Below are positions 17,801 to 26,974 of a stretch of 64,000 bases of DNA, piece by piece. The stretch comes from Niabella ginsenosidivorans (GTDB lineage Bacteria; Bacteroidota; Bacteroidia; Chitinophagales; Chitinophagaceae). The stretch lies in contig NZ_CP015772.1 of assembly GCF_001654455.1 (NCBI RefSeq), forward strand, positions 4,278,001-4,342,000, written 5' to 3'. The translations under genes were made by a program, and so were the position numbers. The number at the start of each line of letters is the position of its first letter. The first letter of the stretch is position 1. The notes below the pieces were generated by a model. That model was not told where the DNA came from and made no database searches. It saw only the letters and a program-made list of their open reading frames with translations.

Positions 17801-18788
17801 TATGCCCGGATCCGTTATCAGCGGCATTGTCATCGAGCTGGACCTTTTTTAATACTACCCGATTTTGCAGGTCTTTAAATTCGATCACCTGCCGGCCCTG
17901 TTCATCTACCGTTACGTCCTTATAAAGTGTTCCTTCAGGATAGATATGGGTACTGGCGTAGCTACTTGTAATAGCGGGGGTGATCGTACCCGCACTGGTG
18001 ATATATGCATGCAGGCTGCTGCCCGAAGGAACATAGAACCCATCCGTAAAAGTGATACTCTGGGTAGCTTTGAGCTCTGTTTCTCCGTTATAGCTGGCTA
18101 TCGTCCGGTTGGCCTGCGTGGCACCGCTACCCGTGCCCGGCTGACCGTCTGCTACCTCCCAGATCCTTACGCTGTCTTTAGCGGTATTGATCCAGTATTT
18201 GCTTTTGACGCTATGGCGCGTGGCCTCTGTGGTGGCCGCATAGCTTCCCGCCCAGCTTTTTCCCGGCGCATATTGTTCCAGTACGCGGTTCAGGGGGGAA
18301 GCCTCAAATACGGCCTGGCTGTAAAAATAATCTTCATTCTGGTTGCCATAAGTGTTACTTAAGAAGGTTTGCTGCTCAGTAAACGGGCTGCTCTTAAAGC
18401 TTCCGTTTGCAGCCGATGGAGCAGCATACGGTAAGAACTTGTACACTTCCCTGCCAAATTCATCATACAGCACCGGCGTAACCAGGTCTTTGGCATTGGC
18501 CGTATCGGTCTGTACATTTAGCGTAGTAGTCGTTACCATTGACCCCTTTTTGATCACCGTTTGCAAGGGGCGCCCCAGGCCGTCAAAATATTGTGTGGCT
18601 TCCTTACTTTGCAGTAACCCTCCCTGCATCAAAGCCGTCGGCGTGGTTACCGGTGCCGTTGCTGTCCAGGTTCGGATAGCATTCACAGATGTCGTAGCGT
18701 CATACGGCAGCGTAGTGGGCTTCTGGGCATATATTACTGCTGCCACTGTCATCAACCATGCCGTTAAAAATAATTTACTATAGCCCAT
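14862..18788 (-). CDS. DUF6443/RHS-repeat polymorphic toxin with PD-(D/E)XK nuclease-like C-terminus
   Basis: A 1308-residue secreted protein. It has a signal peptide ([22 protein letters not shown]), then a DUF6443 N-domain ([34 protein letters not shown]). A long run of YD/RHS repeats follows (for example [37 protein letters not shown]). The RHS core lies near 970-1055 ([47 protein letters not shown]). After PDGM a variable tail of about 253 residues begins. It contains VPDFV (D1176), IIFEVKAG (E1212, K1214) and a following Gln ([10 protein letters not shown], about 1226-1228), the pattern of a PD-(D/E)XK nuclease fold. The tail DNA is more AT-rich than the core. The RHS shell assignment is firm; the nuclease reading of the tail is inference. 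Confidence 0.9.
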   Translation of the reverse strand: MGYSKLFLTAWLMTVAAVIYAQKPTTLPYDATTSVNAIRTWTATAPVTTPTALMQGGLLQSKEATQYFDGLGRPLQTVIKKGSMVTTTTLNVQTDTANAKDLVTPVLYDEFGREVYKFLPYAAPSAANGSFKSSPFTEQQTFLSNTYGNQNEDYFYSQAVFEASPLNRVLEQYAPGKSWAGSYAATTEATRHSVKSKYWINTAKDSVRIWEVADGQPGTGSGATQANRTIASYNGETELKATQSITFTDGFYVPSGSSLHAYITSAGTITPAITSSYASTHIYPEGTLYKDVTVDEQGRQVIEFKDLQNRVVLKKVQLDDNAADNGSGHNHTGWLCTYYIYDKTGNLRCVVQPEGVKALAANGWQLTATLLSEQCFRYEYDGRGRMIIKQVPGASEVFMVYDLRDRLVMTQDGNLRQDGLWNYTQYDELNRPVKTGLLSSAVAGQPAHATAAMALTGDTNAEIQYPTNTMLTNGNASVLTETFYDDYNWMAGRTDLGGLDNNYSTAHNTYLKTTTETVFPYTQANTMDSRTTGMVTGVRTNVLGTANYEYTVTFYDDQLRPIQVKSKNHTGGVDLVTTQYSWAGQPLTMVSTQGKAGTNATTVTIVTRNSYDALYRIVKTTKQVQRDAGTMSTEKAITINKYDALGRLINKSLNPTNADGSTALEKQAYEYNIRGWLLGMNKAYANGTAATDIRFGFELSYDKGPSQSAAGVPVYFNGNIASMTWRGKNGSAEIRRYKFSYDAVNRLLKSDFGQYTGSSFVKTTVDYTSQMGDGSTAASAYDYNGNIKAMIQKGMYNNGIINMDNLVYSYQPGSNKLAKVSETGVNTKTYGLGDFNDGTNSGDDYDYDLNGNLVKDQNKNIGGISYNILNLPQSITVTGKGTITYLYDAAGNKLQKKVTEGSTTETTDYLGGLLFENNVLQYVAMEEGRIRPNGSGWTYDYFLRDHLGNIRSMVQEDGTLLEETHYYPFGLAMKGISYQNTGVAANKLRYNGKEEQRQEFSDGSGLEWLDYGARMLDNQVGRWMVIDPMADIDRKWTPYNYTFNNPLRFIDPDGMLTVGADGLTAEQWVEASRPGASSNIAIDYRRQNRTEERKDDRSINNSKNWLPFNKSDLETYGRSTGWVTADIEAYKSIQMGELMEAIFSDFMSFFEDSKMANFHKNLDKFDEGTGRNTVPDFVADGFFYEKVGHGFGSIKIWTEEIKSRVRQSIIFEVKAGNKGIYLSSNQGQIKGHIDNLYVKMAYWRQKGYIPSVTLITTYDVPYSPGINNYANKRGIEYFHYKAMYRIVNGQYEFGFWNMNTSGSRLMSH

Positions 18789-18821
18789 AAGAGGTATAAT
18801 TTTGACTTTTACGGTTTAGAA

Positions 18822-21800
18822 TTAATAACTAAAATTGAGATTGACCGTTTGTGATTGCGAAAAATTGATCCCATTAAACGTAATTACATTATTACTTGTA
18901 CCGGCATTGAACGTACCCCAAAAACCGGCAAGCGTTGTAAGGGATGGAATCGCACCAGAACTAAGCTTAATCTCAACTTTAGAATTATTATTGATCGGAA
19001 CAACACAGTCAACAGGCATAGTCATGCCTCCGGCTATACTTCTGGGGCCTGTATAATTTACCCCGTCCACAAAAATCATAAAGTAAATAGCGCCCGGTAA
19101 ATTATTCTTTGTCGAAAACGTAATACTGATCTGCGATACAGGGCAGGCTGAACTATTCATTCCTATATTCATCCACCTTGTCTGGTTGTACGTGGGGCTA
19201 TTACTATTTAGGTCTTTTTCTTCCTGTTCCTGATAACCCGTATTGTTATTGGAGGCATCCTTCACACAACGCTTATTGCCCGTAGTGGTCCATAAAGGCG
19301 CTGTAGACACAGGGCAGGTACCTACCGTATTGGCATAAGTCTGCCCATTTGTATTAATGTCATTGATGGCCATCTGGTCTGCATCCTGCTGGCTGATCAG
19401 TGAGGTGTATTTACCTGAAGGCACTACATATAGCTCCCGGCTCCCATCTCCGCCACTGCATTGCTTGTAATAGTCCATAAAATACTTATTGCTGGCGTAA
19501 GCCCCTGTTGAAGGATATTCAGTAGTGGACTGTCCATAGGGGAATGCAAACGGACATTTATTGTCATCTCCCCGTATAGGTGCAAAATAAGGGCCGGTAC
19601 CACTTCCCTTTAAATTGGGTTCTGTAGCAACATATTCGCCGCCTACGTATTTAGTGCGTGTTCCGTATACATACATATTCGTGTACGTATAAAACGGAAG
19701 CGGATCGATACTTATAATTGAAGCCCCATTCCTGTTGGAGTTTAGCCATTCGGAGCCACCTACGGTCCTGGTCTTGACAGATTCGCCTACTTCAAATAAG
19801 ATCTCAGTATTTATAGATGGGTTACCCCCCAGATAATTTACCACAATCTTAACCAGTGCCCTGGAATCCTGATCCGGTACTGTACGGGAAACGGTAACGA
19901 TGGTATAGTTATTAGACCCGGGAGCGGACGCAACGGAAACGACGTATCCCTGCGGGTTCTTTGTAGGAATACTATCGACCCTTTTTTGACAATAAATCCC
20001 GGAGGGCTTCCATTCTACAAATGTTTTTAAGATACAACTTCCATAAGCATCCGCATAATTTTGACCGTTCTGGTTTAAATCAGCCTGCGCCATTTGATCG
20101 GCTTCTAATTGCGAATTCAGGGAAACATAACTTCCATAGGAAACTGTATAATCTACATAAGAACCATTTTCAGTTGAAGAACAGGTTGCTTTTCTAAAGG
20201 TTCCTCTTGCTGAATTACTATAATAAAATACGGGAAGCGTTTGCGGAAGTACCGGGTAATTTTTTATATCATACTGAAAACCCTTAAGCACAGCACCCTT
20301 CTCATTTTTAATATTTATCAGGCGTTGCAGCCCGTTATAATTATAGAAAGCAGGTCGTCCTTTTTCATCTATTTCTGCCGAAATATTAGCAAAGGAATTA
20401 TAGGCTAATGATTTCATTGTTGATTTACCAGGGCGGAGCTGAATATTATCCACCAATGTAGTGGCCGTGGTTGTAACCGTAATGGATGAAGTACTGTTTA
20501 ATGTAACCTGATGTTCATAATAATTCCATCCTAATGACCCCATTGGGATTGTTTTTGCAGGAGCGCCGCCATTGACCAGGCAGGCAGCCTTGGCATAATA
20601 AGAAACAATATAACTGCCGACAGGAACATTATTTTTACTAATGTTACCCGTTGGTGAAATAGAATAGACTCTATTTCCGGTCGTCAGTGAATTATCCGTA
20701 ACCACTCCGCTTTCATTGTACATCCAGTTTCCCTTGGTGGAGTCTTCAAAAGAGCCGAATGCAATCGCTTCAAACTCCGCGTTTTCTGCCGCAGCAATAA
20801 TAGCACCTTTTTCATTCCACAATAAAGCCGTTTTTGACCCGTCCTTTGCATATTCAATAATGTTATTCTGAGGATCTACCAGGGAATAATTTAGCCGCTT
20901 CCTGAACCCACCAGGTATAACAAACTGGCCACTTGTATTTACTACAGACGCTGTGTAATTATTAGTACCTGCAGGAGTACGCTCATAATAGTAATCTTCT
21001 TTTATAACAGGCACATTTGAATAGAATGTTTTAATACTTCCTGAGTTCACCTGTATTGTTCCTCCGGGTGATTTAATACCATTGATCTCTTCAACCGGCT
21101 GATTAATAATGTTCAGGTCATTCATATTCTTCAATCCTTTTGATGTATTATCCATTGAACCGGGAAGGTTATATTCAAACGGATATTTCACCATAGAGAT
21201 CAGGGTATCCTGTGCAGACGTTATACTTTTTTTACTGCTGATCAATCCCTTACTATTATAGACCGTAAGGTTCTGAGCAATAATATTTTTGGTAGAATCC
21301 CAGGTATACTCATTGGTATTTGACAACATCAGTGCCCCGGAATAGATGTCGTAATAAGAGGAATTGTATGGAAGCGGGTAGCCCAACGCCCCATCCTGAA
21401 CCTCTTCAGAGAACTGACCTACTCTTCTTACTCTTTCTTCAACCAAGATACCGGCATTAGGGAAAACGCCGTTGTTAATATTAGTATACGTATTGTAAAT
21501 TCTATGAATAAGCCTGTATTGGTTATTGGCCAGCTTTTTGAAATCTTCTTTCTGCGTCAGCTTACCCCGTTTCCAATAATTAGTGGTTGCATAAGGAATA
21601 CGGTCATAAGTATTGGTAACAATTTGGTCATAATCAAAAGTGTATTCATAGGTCGATTTGGAAAGGTTAGCCCCGGAGGTACCGGTATATTCTGTTACAA
21701 ATGGGTAATATACATTGGTGCCATCATAGTCATTAATGTCCTTATATGCATTTGAGCTATAGTAGCTATCGACCCAGGATTGCTTTACATAAGGAAACGG

Positions 21801-23453
21801 AAGTCCGCCAGCAGTGTTTAAGGCAAATTCTTCTACTTTAGTCGTTAAATTCCGGTATCGGAATCCTGAAAGGGAATTTATGATTCCTACGCCGGACTGA
21901 TCACCCGGATATTGTCCATAAACATAGGTTTTAATAACAGGAACAGCCCCCTGGGAAGGAAAACTGAAAATCGATTTAATACGCAACCCACCTCCCAGCA
22001 ATGTATCTGTCGCATAACTGTATCTATTTAATTCATAGTTAAATACAGAATAGCCACCCGTTGGAAACTGGATCCGCTTTAAAACGCCCAATTGCGCTTT
22101 CACGGAATCAGGGTCACGGGCATCGTCAGTACCGCCTATTTTTATGGCTTTAAACTGGCCATACGGACCAGTTGTTATGTACCCATTACTAAAGGGCGCC
22201 GATGTTCCGGGAATAAGGGTCGTATTGGACTTACCATTATAGTATCCCCAAAAATCCCTGCTTTTAGAATCCGCTGCAGGAAAGGGAGAAGATTCATCAT
22301 AGGTAAACCGATAAACTTCTTTTTCTGCATTGTCTTCAGATGCAATTACCAGTGAATCCAGCTTAAGACGCGATGTATTATTACCGGTAAAATAACTGTG
22401 ATAAAAATTTATCGTTTTTTGTACAGTATAGGTGCTTTTAGATTTTCCGTAAATCACTAAACGCTTTAACGCTTTGGCTTTATCGCCTGGAATATCGCTA
22501 CGTGTAGCGGCGTCCAATTCAAATTCAATCTTTCCCGAAGGATAGATAATTTGTTGCAACTGTCGTTGATCAACCATTGAAGAAACTGTCAGGGTGTTGC
22601 TGATATAGTTTGGATACATAGTCCTCTGGCCTTGCTGGCCAGCCTGTATACCATCCGTTATATCCGTATAATCTTCCCAATCTACGGGATAAGAAAGCAT
22701 CTGGCTGGGATAATAACTAAAAAGTACAGAATCTTTCTGATCCGGGGTTTCCATTTTTGTGAGTAAATAGGAATTTATTGATCCAAATGATGAAGAACCT
22801 CTTTGTGTGCTGCTACCTTCTGTAGCTGTACCACCAAAATAATAGTTAATCCCTGAAGCGTTCGTCAATTTAAAATTCCATGGCTGATTCGTAGCTTTTG
22901 CTATTTTGTAAGGCAGGTAAGGAATAAAAACCGGCTGGTTATTTATAAAAACAAATTTTCCATTGTCATTGGGAACTGAAAAGGAAAAAATATCCGGTTC
23001 CGCATCACGGGTATTTTCAAAAATATTCTTGAGTAAATAATATCCATTCGGTGTTGAAGGGTTAAGTGTTGAAGGATCAGGGTTCGTAATATTAAACAGA
23101 CCGGTAGTTTCCTCATCTGGCCGCCCTCGTACAGTGCGGGTCACAGCGCCTGCTACACTTAAATTCCAACCCAATCCAGACCAGCTTGCCACGTCCGTCA
23201 CTTTTATCCCCGATGCATGATAATCAAGGCTAATGGGTACCGACAGTCCTTTCGTTTTTACTTCAAACAGGGGGATGCTGATTTGTGGCAGGCCCCGGAA
23301 AAGGTCCACTTCATAATTGCCAAATCGTTCCATTGCTGCCGTATTAGGAGATTTGGGCGTATTCAAAATAGGCAGCGGGCTTACCTGGCCAATTGATAAT
23401 AAAGCAAAAAAACAACAAGCAATTGTAGCAGGCATTCTGGTTATTATCTTCAT
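18822..23453 (-). CDS. Very large secreted YD-type protein with two DUF5977 domains
   Basis: A 1543-residue protein with a signal peptide (ATIACCFFALLSIGQ). The N-terminal region (NYEVDLFRGLPQISIPLFEVKTKGLSVPISLDYHASGIKVTDVASWSGLGWNL) recalls the SpvB/insecticidal-toxin-like shell found beside RHS proteins. A long beta-rich body follows, with YNYNGLQRLINIKNEKGAVLKGFQYD near 1055-1075. Two DUF5977-like domains lie near 1080-1145 and 1320-1395, each with a Q-x2-AD-x-MA-x-D-x2-NGQ-x-YA pattern. The gene ends 33 bp upstream of the RHS toxin start on the same strand, so the two are probably co-expressed. It has no obvious toxin tail and may act in display or packaging of the partner; that role is a guess. 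Confidence 0.85.
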   Translation of the reverse strand: MKIITRMPATIACCFFALLSIGQVSPLPILNTPKSPNTAAMERFGNYEVDLFRGLPQISIPLFEVKTKGLSVPISLDYHASGIKVTDVASWSGLGWNLSVAGAVTRTVRGRPDEETTGLFNITNPDPSTLNPSTPNGYYLLKNIFENTRDAEPDIFSFSVPNDNGKFVFINNQPVFIPYLPYKIAKATNQPWNFKLTNASGINYYFGGTATEGSSTQRGSSSFGSINSYLLTKMETPDQKDSVLFSYYPSQMLSYPVDWEDYTDITDGIQAGQQGQRTMYPNYISNTLTVSSMVDQRQLQQIIYPSGKIEFELDAATRSDIPGDKAKALKRLVIYGKSKSTYTVQKTINFYHSYFTGNNTSRLKLDSLVIASEDNAEKEVYRFTYDESSPFPAADSKSRDFWGYYNGKSNTTLIPGTSAPFSNGYITTGPYGQFKAIKIGGTDDARDPDSVKAQLGVLKRIQFPTGGYSVFNYELNRYSYATDTLLGGGLRIKSIFSFPSQGAVPVIKTYVYGQYPGDQSGVGIINSLSGFRYRNLTTKVEEFALNTAGGLPFPYVKQSWVDSYYSSNAYKDINDYDGTNVYYPFVTEYTGTSGANLSKSTYEYTFDYDQIVTNTYDRIPYATTNYWKRGKLTQKEDFKKLANNQYRLIHRIYNTYTNINNGVFPNAGILVEERVRRVGQFSEEVQDGALGYPLPYNSSYYDIYSGALMLSNTNEYTWDSTKNIIAQNLTVYNSKGLISSKKSITSAQDTLISMVKYPFEYNLPGSMDNTSKGLKNMNDLNIINQPVEEINGIKSPGGTIQVNSGSIKTFYSNVPVIKEDYYYERTPAGTNNYTASVVNTSGQFVIPGGFRKRLNYSLVDPQNNIIEYAKDGSKTALLWNEKGAIIAAAENAEFEAIAFGSFEDSTKGNWMYNESGVVTDNSLTTGNRVYSISPTGNISKNNVPVGSYIVSYYAKAACLVNGGAPAKTIPMGSLGWNYYEHQVTLNSTSSITVTTTATTLVDNIQLRPGKSTMKSLAYNSFANISAEIDEKGRPAFYNYNGLQRLINIKNEKGAVLKGFQYDIKNYPVLPQTLPVFYYSNSARGTFRKATCSSTENGSYVDYTVSYGSYVSLNSQLEADQMAQADLNQNGQNYADAYGSCILKTFVEWKPSGIYCQKRVDSIPTKNPQGYVVSVASAPGSNNYTIVTVSRTVPDQDSRALVKIVVNYLGGNPSINTEILFEVGESVKTRTVGGSEWLNSNRNGASIISIDPLPFYTYTNMYVYGTRTKYVGGEYVATEPNLKGSGTGPYFAPIRGDDNKCPFAFPYGQSTTEYPSTGAYASNKYFMDYYKQCSGGDGSRELYVVPSGKYTSLISQQDADQMAINDINTNGQTYANTVGTCPVSTAPLWTTTGNKRCVKDASNNNTGYQEQEEKDLNSNSPTYNQTRWMNIGMNSSACPVSQISITFSTKNNLPGAIYFMIFVDGVNYTGPRSIAGGMTMPVDCVVPINNNSKVEIKLSSGAIPSLTTLAGFWGTFNAGTSNNVITFNGINFSQSQTVNLNFSY

Positions 23454-24043
23454 ATTTCGCTTTTTATATTCACAGTTTAGGTCATAATAGTATCATATGC
23501 AACGATCTATTGCGTTTTTTATGTTAACCAGCTTTAAGCTTTACTTTAATAATTCATCTCAATTAGATACAGTATTCGTTTGTCTATATTCTCCAGTAAT
23601 AGTTTAGGTCCAGAAGCTTTTCCTTCAACCCATCCACGCTGGCCTTTCTAATTGTCATACCCCATATCATAAAAGAACAACTTATATGACGAATCACTCT
23701 ACACCAAAACAGAGCCCTTATGAGCGGTGCAATAAACCTCGATTACAATAAAATCGGCAATATGGGAAGTTGCTATACCAAAAATCGCATCAGTTTCAGA
23801 TACTCTTTTCAGCAGGGTTTGATTTAGCCGGCAACTTTCATCAACAGTTATTTCAGCCTTTATTATTTTTCATACATCCGATTAGTTTTTAACCATCCAA
23901 AGGTAAATATAATATTTCTGTTTTAAATCCAAAAAATATTTTATAGTATGGGATTGATCTATGCTGAACACACATTTCAACAGATCAGTATTTTTAACCA
24001 AGGAGCATTACCCATTGATTTTCTTGTCAGCATTATATGCTTT
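23454..24043. other. Intergenic region without recognisable gene
   Basis: About 590 bp between the divergent DUF5977 protein and exonuclease genes. No good hairpin-plus-T-run and no family-like reading frame was found. A frame runs in from 23948 ahead of the exonuclease start but shows no conservation and precedes the candidate promoter. The promoter of the large secreted protein should lie here. Confidence 0.5.
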
Positions 24044-24070
24044 TTGAATGGAAAATTTGATGTAGGTTTG
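24043..24070 (+). promoter_or_regulatory. Candidate promoter of the exonuclease-ligase operon
   Basis: TAGGTTTG (24063-24070) matches the Bacteroidota -7 consensus TAnnTTTG exactly. TTTG at 24043-24046 is a possible -33 element with a 16-bp spacer, slightly short. A start near 24074 gives a 30-nt leader to the ATG at 24104, which supports that start codon. Confidence 0.5.
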
Positions 24071-24103
24071 ATTGTACATCTCCCTTTACTTAAATTACAC
24101 CTT

Positions 24104-25120
24104 ATGGTGCTCTTTAAAGAAGAAGGTATTTATTTTCCGGCAGCTGATCTGTACATCGATCCCTGGAAGCCTGTACAGCGGGCGGTGATCACCCACGGTC
24201 ACAGCGACCATGCACGCCCCGGCATGGGCAGCTATCTTTGCCATCCACTGACCAAAGAGATCCTCCGTTACCGGCTGGGCCCGGATATTCAGGTGCAAAC
24301 ACTGGACTATAATGTTCCCCTGGTCATCAACGGTGCTACTATCAGCTTTCATCCTGCCGGCCACATCATCGGCTCGGCACAGGTGCGGCTGGAATATAAA
24401 GGGGAAGTATGGGTCATTACAGGCGATTATAAACTGAACAACGATCTTGTATCAACACCTTATGAGCCTGTTCAATGCCATAGCTTCTTAACAGAAAGCA
24501 CTTTTGGTCTGCCGGTTTACCAGTTCCAGCCCTGTGCAACAATTTATGAAGAGATCAACCACTGGTGCGCAGCAAACGCCCGGCAGGGATTGAACAGCGT
24601 TTTGATCGGCTATGCATTGGGCAAATCGCAGAATATTTTAGCCAACCTCGATCCGGAACTGGGCGTGCCCTTGTTACATGGCGCCGTGTTTAACATGAAT
24701 GAAGCACTTGCAGGATCAGGTATCTGTTTCCCGGGAGAATGGCTGACCCCCGAGACCCCGAAAGAACGTTTAAAAAACGCGGTTATCATTGCCCCGCAAA
24801 GCGTCCTCGGCTCACCCTGGCTGCGCAAGCTGCAACCCTACCGCATAGCCGTTTGCAGCGGCTGGATGGCATTGCGTGGCCCCCGCAGAAGATTGTCGGT
24901 GGATAAAGGTTTTGCATTGAGCGATCATTGCGACTTTGAGCAGCTCAACACGGCCATAAAAGCAACCGGAGCCGAAAACGTTTATGTAACCCACGGATAC
25001 CAGGCGGTTTACAGCAAATGGCTCTGCGAAGCCTATGGGTTGAGAGCTGTGGAATTAAAAACACAGTTTGACAGTATAGAAGAAACCCTGGCAGCAGATT
25101 CAACAAACCCAACAGCATGA
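24104..25120 (+). CDS. Ligase-associated DNA exonuclease (metallo-beta-lactamase/beta-CASP fold)
   Basis: About 338 residues in the mRNA-3'-end-processing/SNM1-like group of metallo-beta-lactamase nucleases that pair with bacterial ATP-dependent ligases. The zinc-site motif is ITHGHSDHARPG. Further family elements are FHPAGHIIGSAQVRLE with the following WVITGDYK, LTESTFGLPVY, VLIGYALGKSQNIL, IIAPQSVLGSPW and the late FALSDHCDFEQL. ATG at 24104 (MVLFKEEGIYFPAADLYIDPWKP) is preferred to an upstream start because it matches the family N-terminus. Its stop overlaps the ligase start by 4 bp, so translation is probably coupled. Likely role: trimming of DNA 3' ends before ligation. Confidence 0.9.
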   Translation: MVLFKEEGIYFPAADLYIDPWKPVQRAVITHGHSDHARPGMGSYLCHPLTKEILRYRLGPDIQVQTLDYNVPLVINGATISFHPAGHIIGSAQVRLEYKGEVWVITGDYKLNNDLVSTPYEPVQCHSFLTESTFGLPVYQFQPCATIYEEINHWCAANARQGLNSVLIGYALGKSQNILANLDPELGVPLLHGAVFNMNEALAGSGICFPGEWLTPETPKERLKNAVIIAPQSVLGSPWLRKLQPYRIAVCSGWMALRGPRRRLSVDKGFALSDHCDFEQLNTAIKATGAENVYVTHGYQAVYSKWLCEAYGLRAVELKTQFDSIEETLAADSTNPTA

Positions 25121-26706
25121 AAGATTTTGTTCAACTCTTCCAGGAAATTGACAGCTCTACAAAAACCTCGGTTAAGGTAGCCGCCCTGGTAAAATATTTC
25201 CGGCAGGCAACGGACAGGGATCTGCTTTGGGCAATTACATTGCTGATCGGTAACCGTCCCAGGCGGCCTGTAACCACCACGAACCTGCGCCTTTGGATGG
25301 CCCGGCTCACCGGCCTTCCGCTCTGGCTGATCGAAGACTCCTATTATATTGTAGGCGATCTTGCAGAAACATTAGCGCACCTTGCCGGCAATGCACCCGG
25401 TGAAGATACGGCACAATTAACCTTAGCCGGGCTTATCAGTGCCCTGAGAGAACTGGCCACCCTTACCGTTGAAGAGCAGGAAGCCTATATTACCCTTTTC
25501 TGGAAGCAGCATACCGTGGAGGAAAATTTTGTGTTCAACAAGCTCATCACCGGTAATTTCCGCATGGGTGTCAGCCGGCAACTGGTGATCAGGGCGCTGG
25601 CCCAGCATCTTGAAAAAGATGAAAAGGAAATTGCTCACCGGCTGATGGGAAAATGGGACCCGGATCATGAAACCCCGGAGACTTTATTTGAGGCTCCTTC
25701 CGCAGGCCAGAAAATATTCCTGCCCTACCCCTTCTTTTTGTCCTATCCGCTGGAGGGAAACCCGGGGGCCACCCTGGGCGCAATCGGAGACTGGTACCTG
25801 GAAAAAAAATTTGATGGCATCCGCGGGCAGCTGATCGTGCGCAACCACCAGGTGTTTGTATGGAGCCGGGGCGAAGAGCTGGTTACGGATAAATTCCCTG
25901 AGTTTGACCGCCTGAAGGAGCTGTTGCCAGACGGAACCGTTATTGATGGCGAGATCATTCCCTGGAAAAACGGGCAGTTATTGCCTTTTGGACAGATGCA
26001 GACCCGCATCGGCCGTAAAAAGCTTTCTGCCAAACATTTAACGGAAGTTCCCATCATTATGATCTGTTTTGACCTGCTGGAACATGAGGGTGCAGACATC
26101 CGCTCCCGGCCACTGGAAGAACGCCGGATGCTGCTTTCCCAGTTGCTGAACCAGCCTTCTGTAAATTCAGTGCTGCAGTTATCCCGGTTACTGGATCTGA
26201 AAAGCTGGGAAGAGGCCGCCCGCTTCCGCACAAATGCCCGGGATTATTCCTGTGAAGGGCTGATGATCAAACGCATCAACAGCCCCTACGAAACAGGAAG
26301 ACGCAGGGGCAACTGGTGGAAATGGAAAACCGAGCCTATGACGGTTGATGCAGTGCTGATCTATGCCCAGGGCGGTTCCGGCAGAAGGGCGAATTTATTT
26401 ACGGATTATACCTTTGCGGTGTGGGACAATGACCGGCTGGTTCCTTTTACAAAAGCCTATTCCGGGCTCACCGATAAAGAAATTTACAGGCTGGACCGCT
26501 GGATTAAAGCGCATACCCTTGAAAAATTTGGACCCGTAAGAAGCGTAGAACCGCAGCTGGTCTTTGAAATAGCCTTTGAAGGGATTCAGGAAAGCAAGCG
26601 GCATAAATCAGGCGTGGCGTTGCGGTTTCCCAGAATCCTGCGCTGGCGCGAGGATAAGCCCGCCACAGAAGCCAATACCCTGGCAGACCTGGCGGCATTA
26701 CTATAA
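25117..26706 (+). CDS. ATP-dependent DNA ligase of the Lhr/ligase-associated repair type
   Basis: A 529-residue ATP-dependent DNA ligase. It has an N-terminal DNA-binding domain (about 1-200), an adenylation domain with the KxDG motif in EKKFDGIRGQ (K231), motif III region GTVIDGEIIPW, ICFDLLEHEG, motif IV CEGLMIK and motif V GNWWKWK. A C-terminal OB domain follows (TVDAVLIYAQGG; QLVFEIAFEGIQESKRHKSGVALRFPRI). It is translationally coupled to the exonuclease by an ATGA overlap. In many bacteria this pair is accompanied by a DEXH (Lhr-like) helicase and the PdeM phosphoesterase. Neither follows here; the next gene is an oppositely oriented transporter. Confidence 0.95.
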   Translation: MKDFVQLFQEIDSSTKTSVKVAALVKYFRQATDRDLLWAITLLIGNRPRRPVTTTNLRLWMARLTGLPLWLIEDSYYIVGDLAETLAHLAGNAPGEDTAQLTLAGLISALRELATLTVEEQEAYITLFWKQHTVEENFVFNKLITGNFRMGVSRQLVIRALAQHLEKDEKEIAHRLMGKWDPDHETPETLFEAPSAGQKIFLPYPFFLSYPLEGNPGATLGAIGDWYLEKKFDGIRGQLIVRNHQVFVWSRGEELVTDKFPEFDRLKELLPDGTVIDGEIIPWKNGQLLPFGQMQTRIGRKKLSAKHLTEVPIIMICFDLLEHEGADIRSRPLEERRMLLSQLLNQPSVNSVLQLSRLLDLKSWEEAARFRTNARDYSCEGLMIKRINSPYETGRRRGNWWKWKTEPMTVDAVLIYAQGGSGRRANLFTDYTFAVWDNDRLVPFTKAYSGLTDKEIYRLDRWIKAHTLEKFGPVRSVEPQLVFEIAFEGIQESKRHKSGVALRFPRILRWREDKPATEANTLADLAALL

Positions 26707-26863
26707 CCCGCTTCTGTTATCAGGAAAAATGCTAATCTCTTTCAGACATTAAAACCACAAAAACGAATGTCGTAGTAAGGCAACAGTAAGCATTTTCATT
26801 TATGCGTGCGATAACCGGTTTATTGAATCCGATCATTCGGATAATAAATCCCTTCCAACCCTT

Positions 26864-26906
26864 AGGGTTGACCAAAAAGCAATGTCAGCCAGCTTGACGA
26901 AGGCTA
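26864..26906. repeat. Copy of dispersed repeat family C (partial)
   Basis: The segment around GACCAAAAAGCAATGTCAG and AGCTTGACGAAGGCTA matches 28464-28498 with only a few differences. It lies in the 268-bp gap between the convergent ligase and MFS genes, which otherwise shows nothing recognisable. Confidence 0.55.
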
Positions 26907-26974
26907 AAAAAAGGTGCTACAAAGCCGCTGACAGCAGTAATTGCTATTGTGTTCCGAAATTGCAAAACCCATCA

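Noticed and set aside
23948-24103. A longer N-terminus for the exonuclease beginning at 23948
   Set aside because: The extra 52 residues match nothing in the family, and the candidate promoter (24063-24070) lies inside them.
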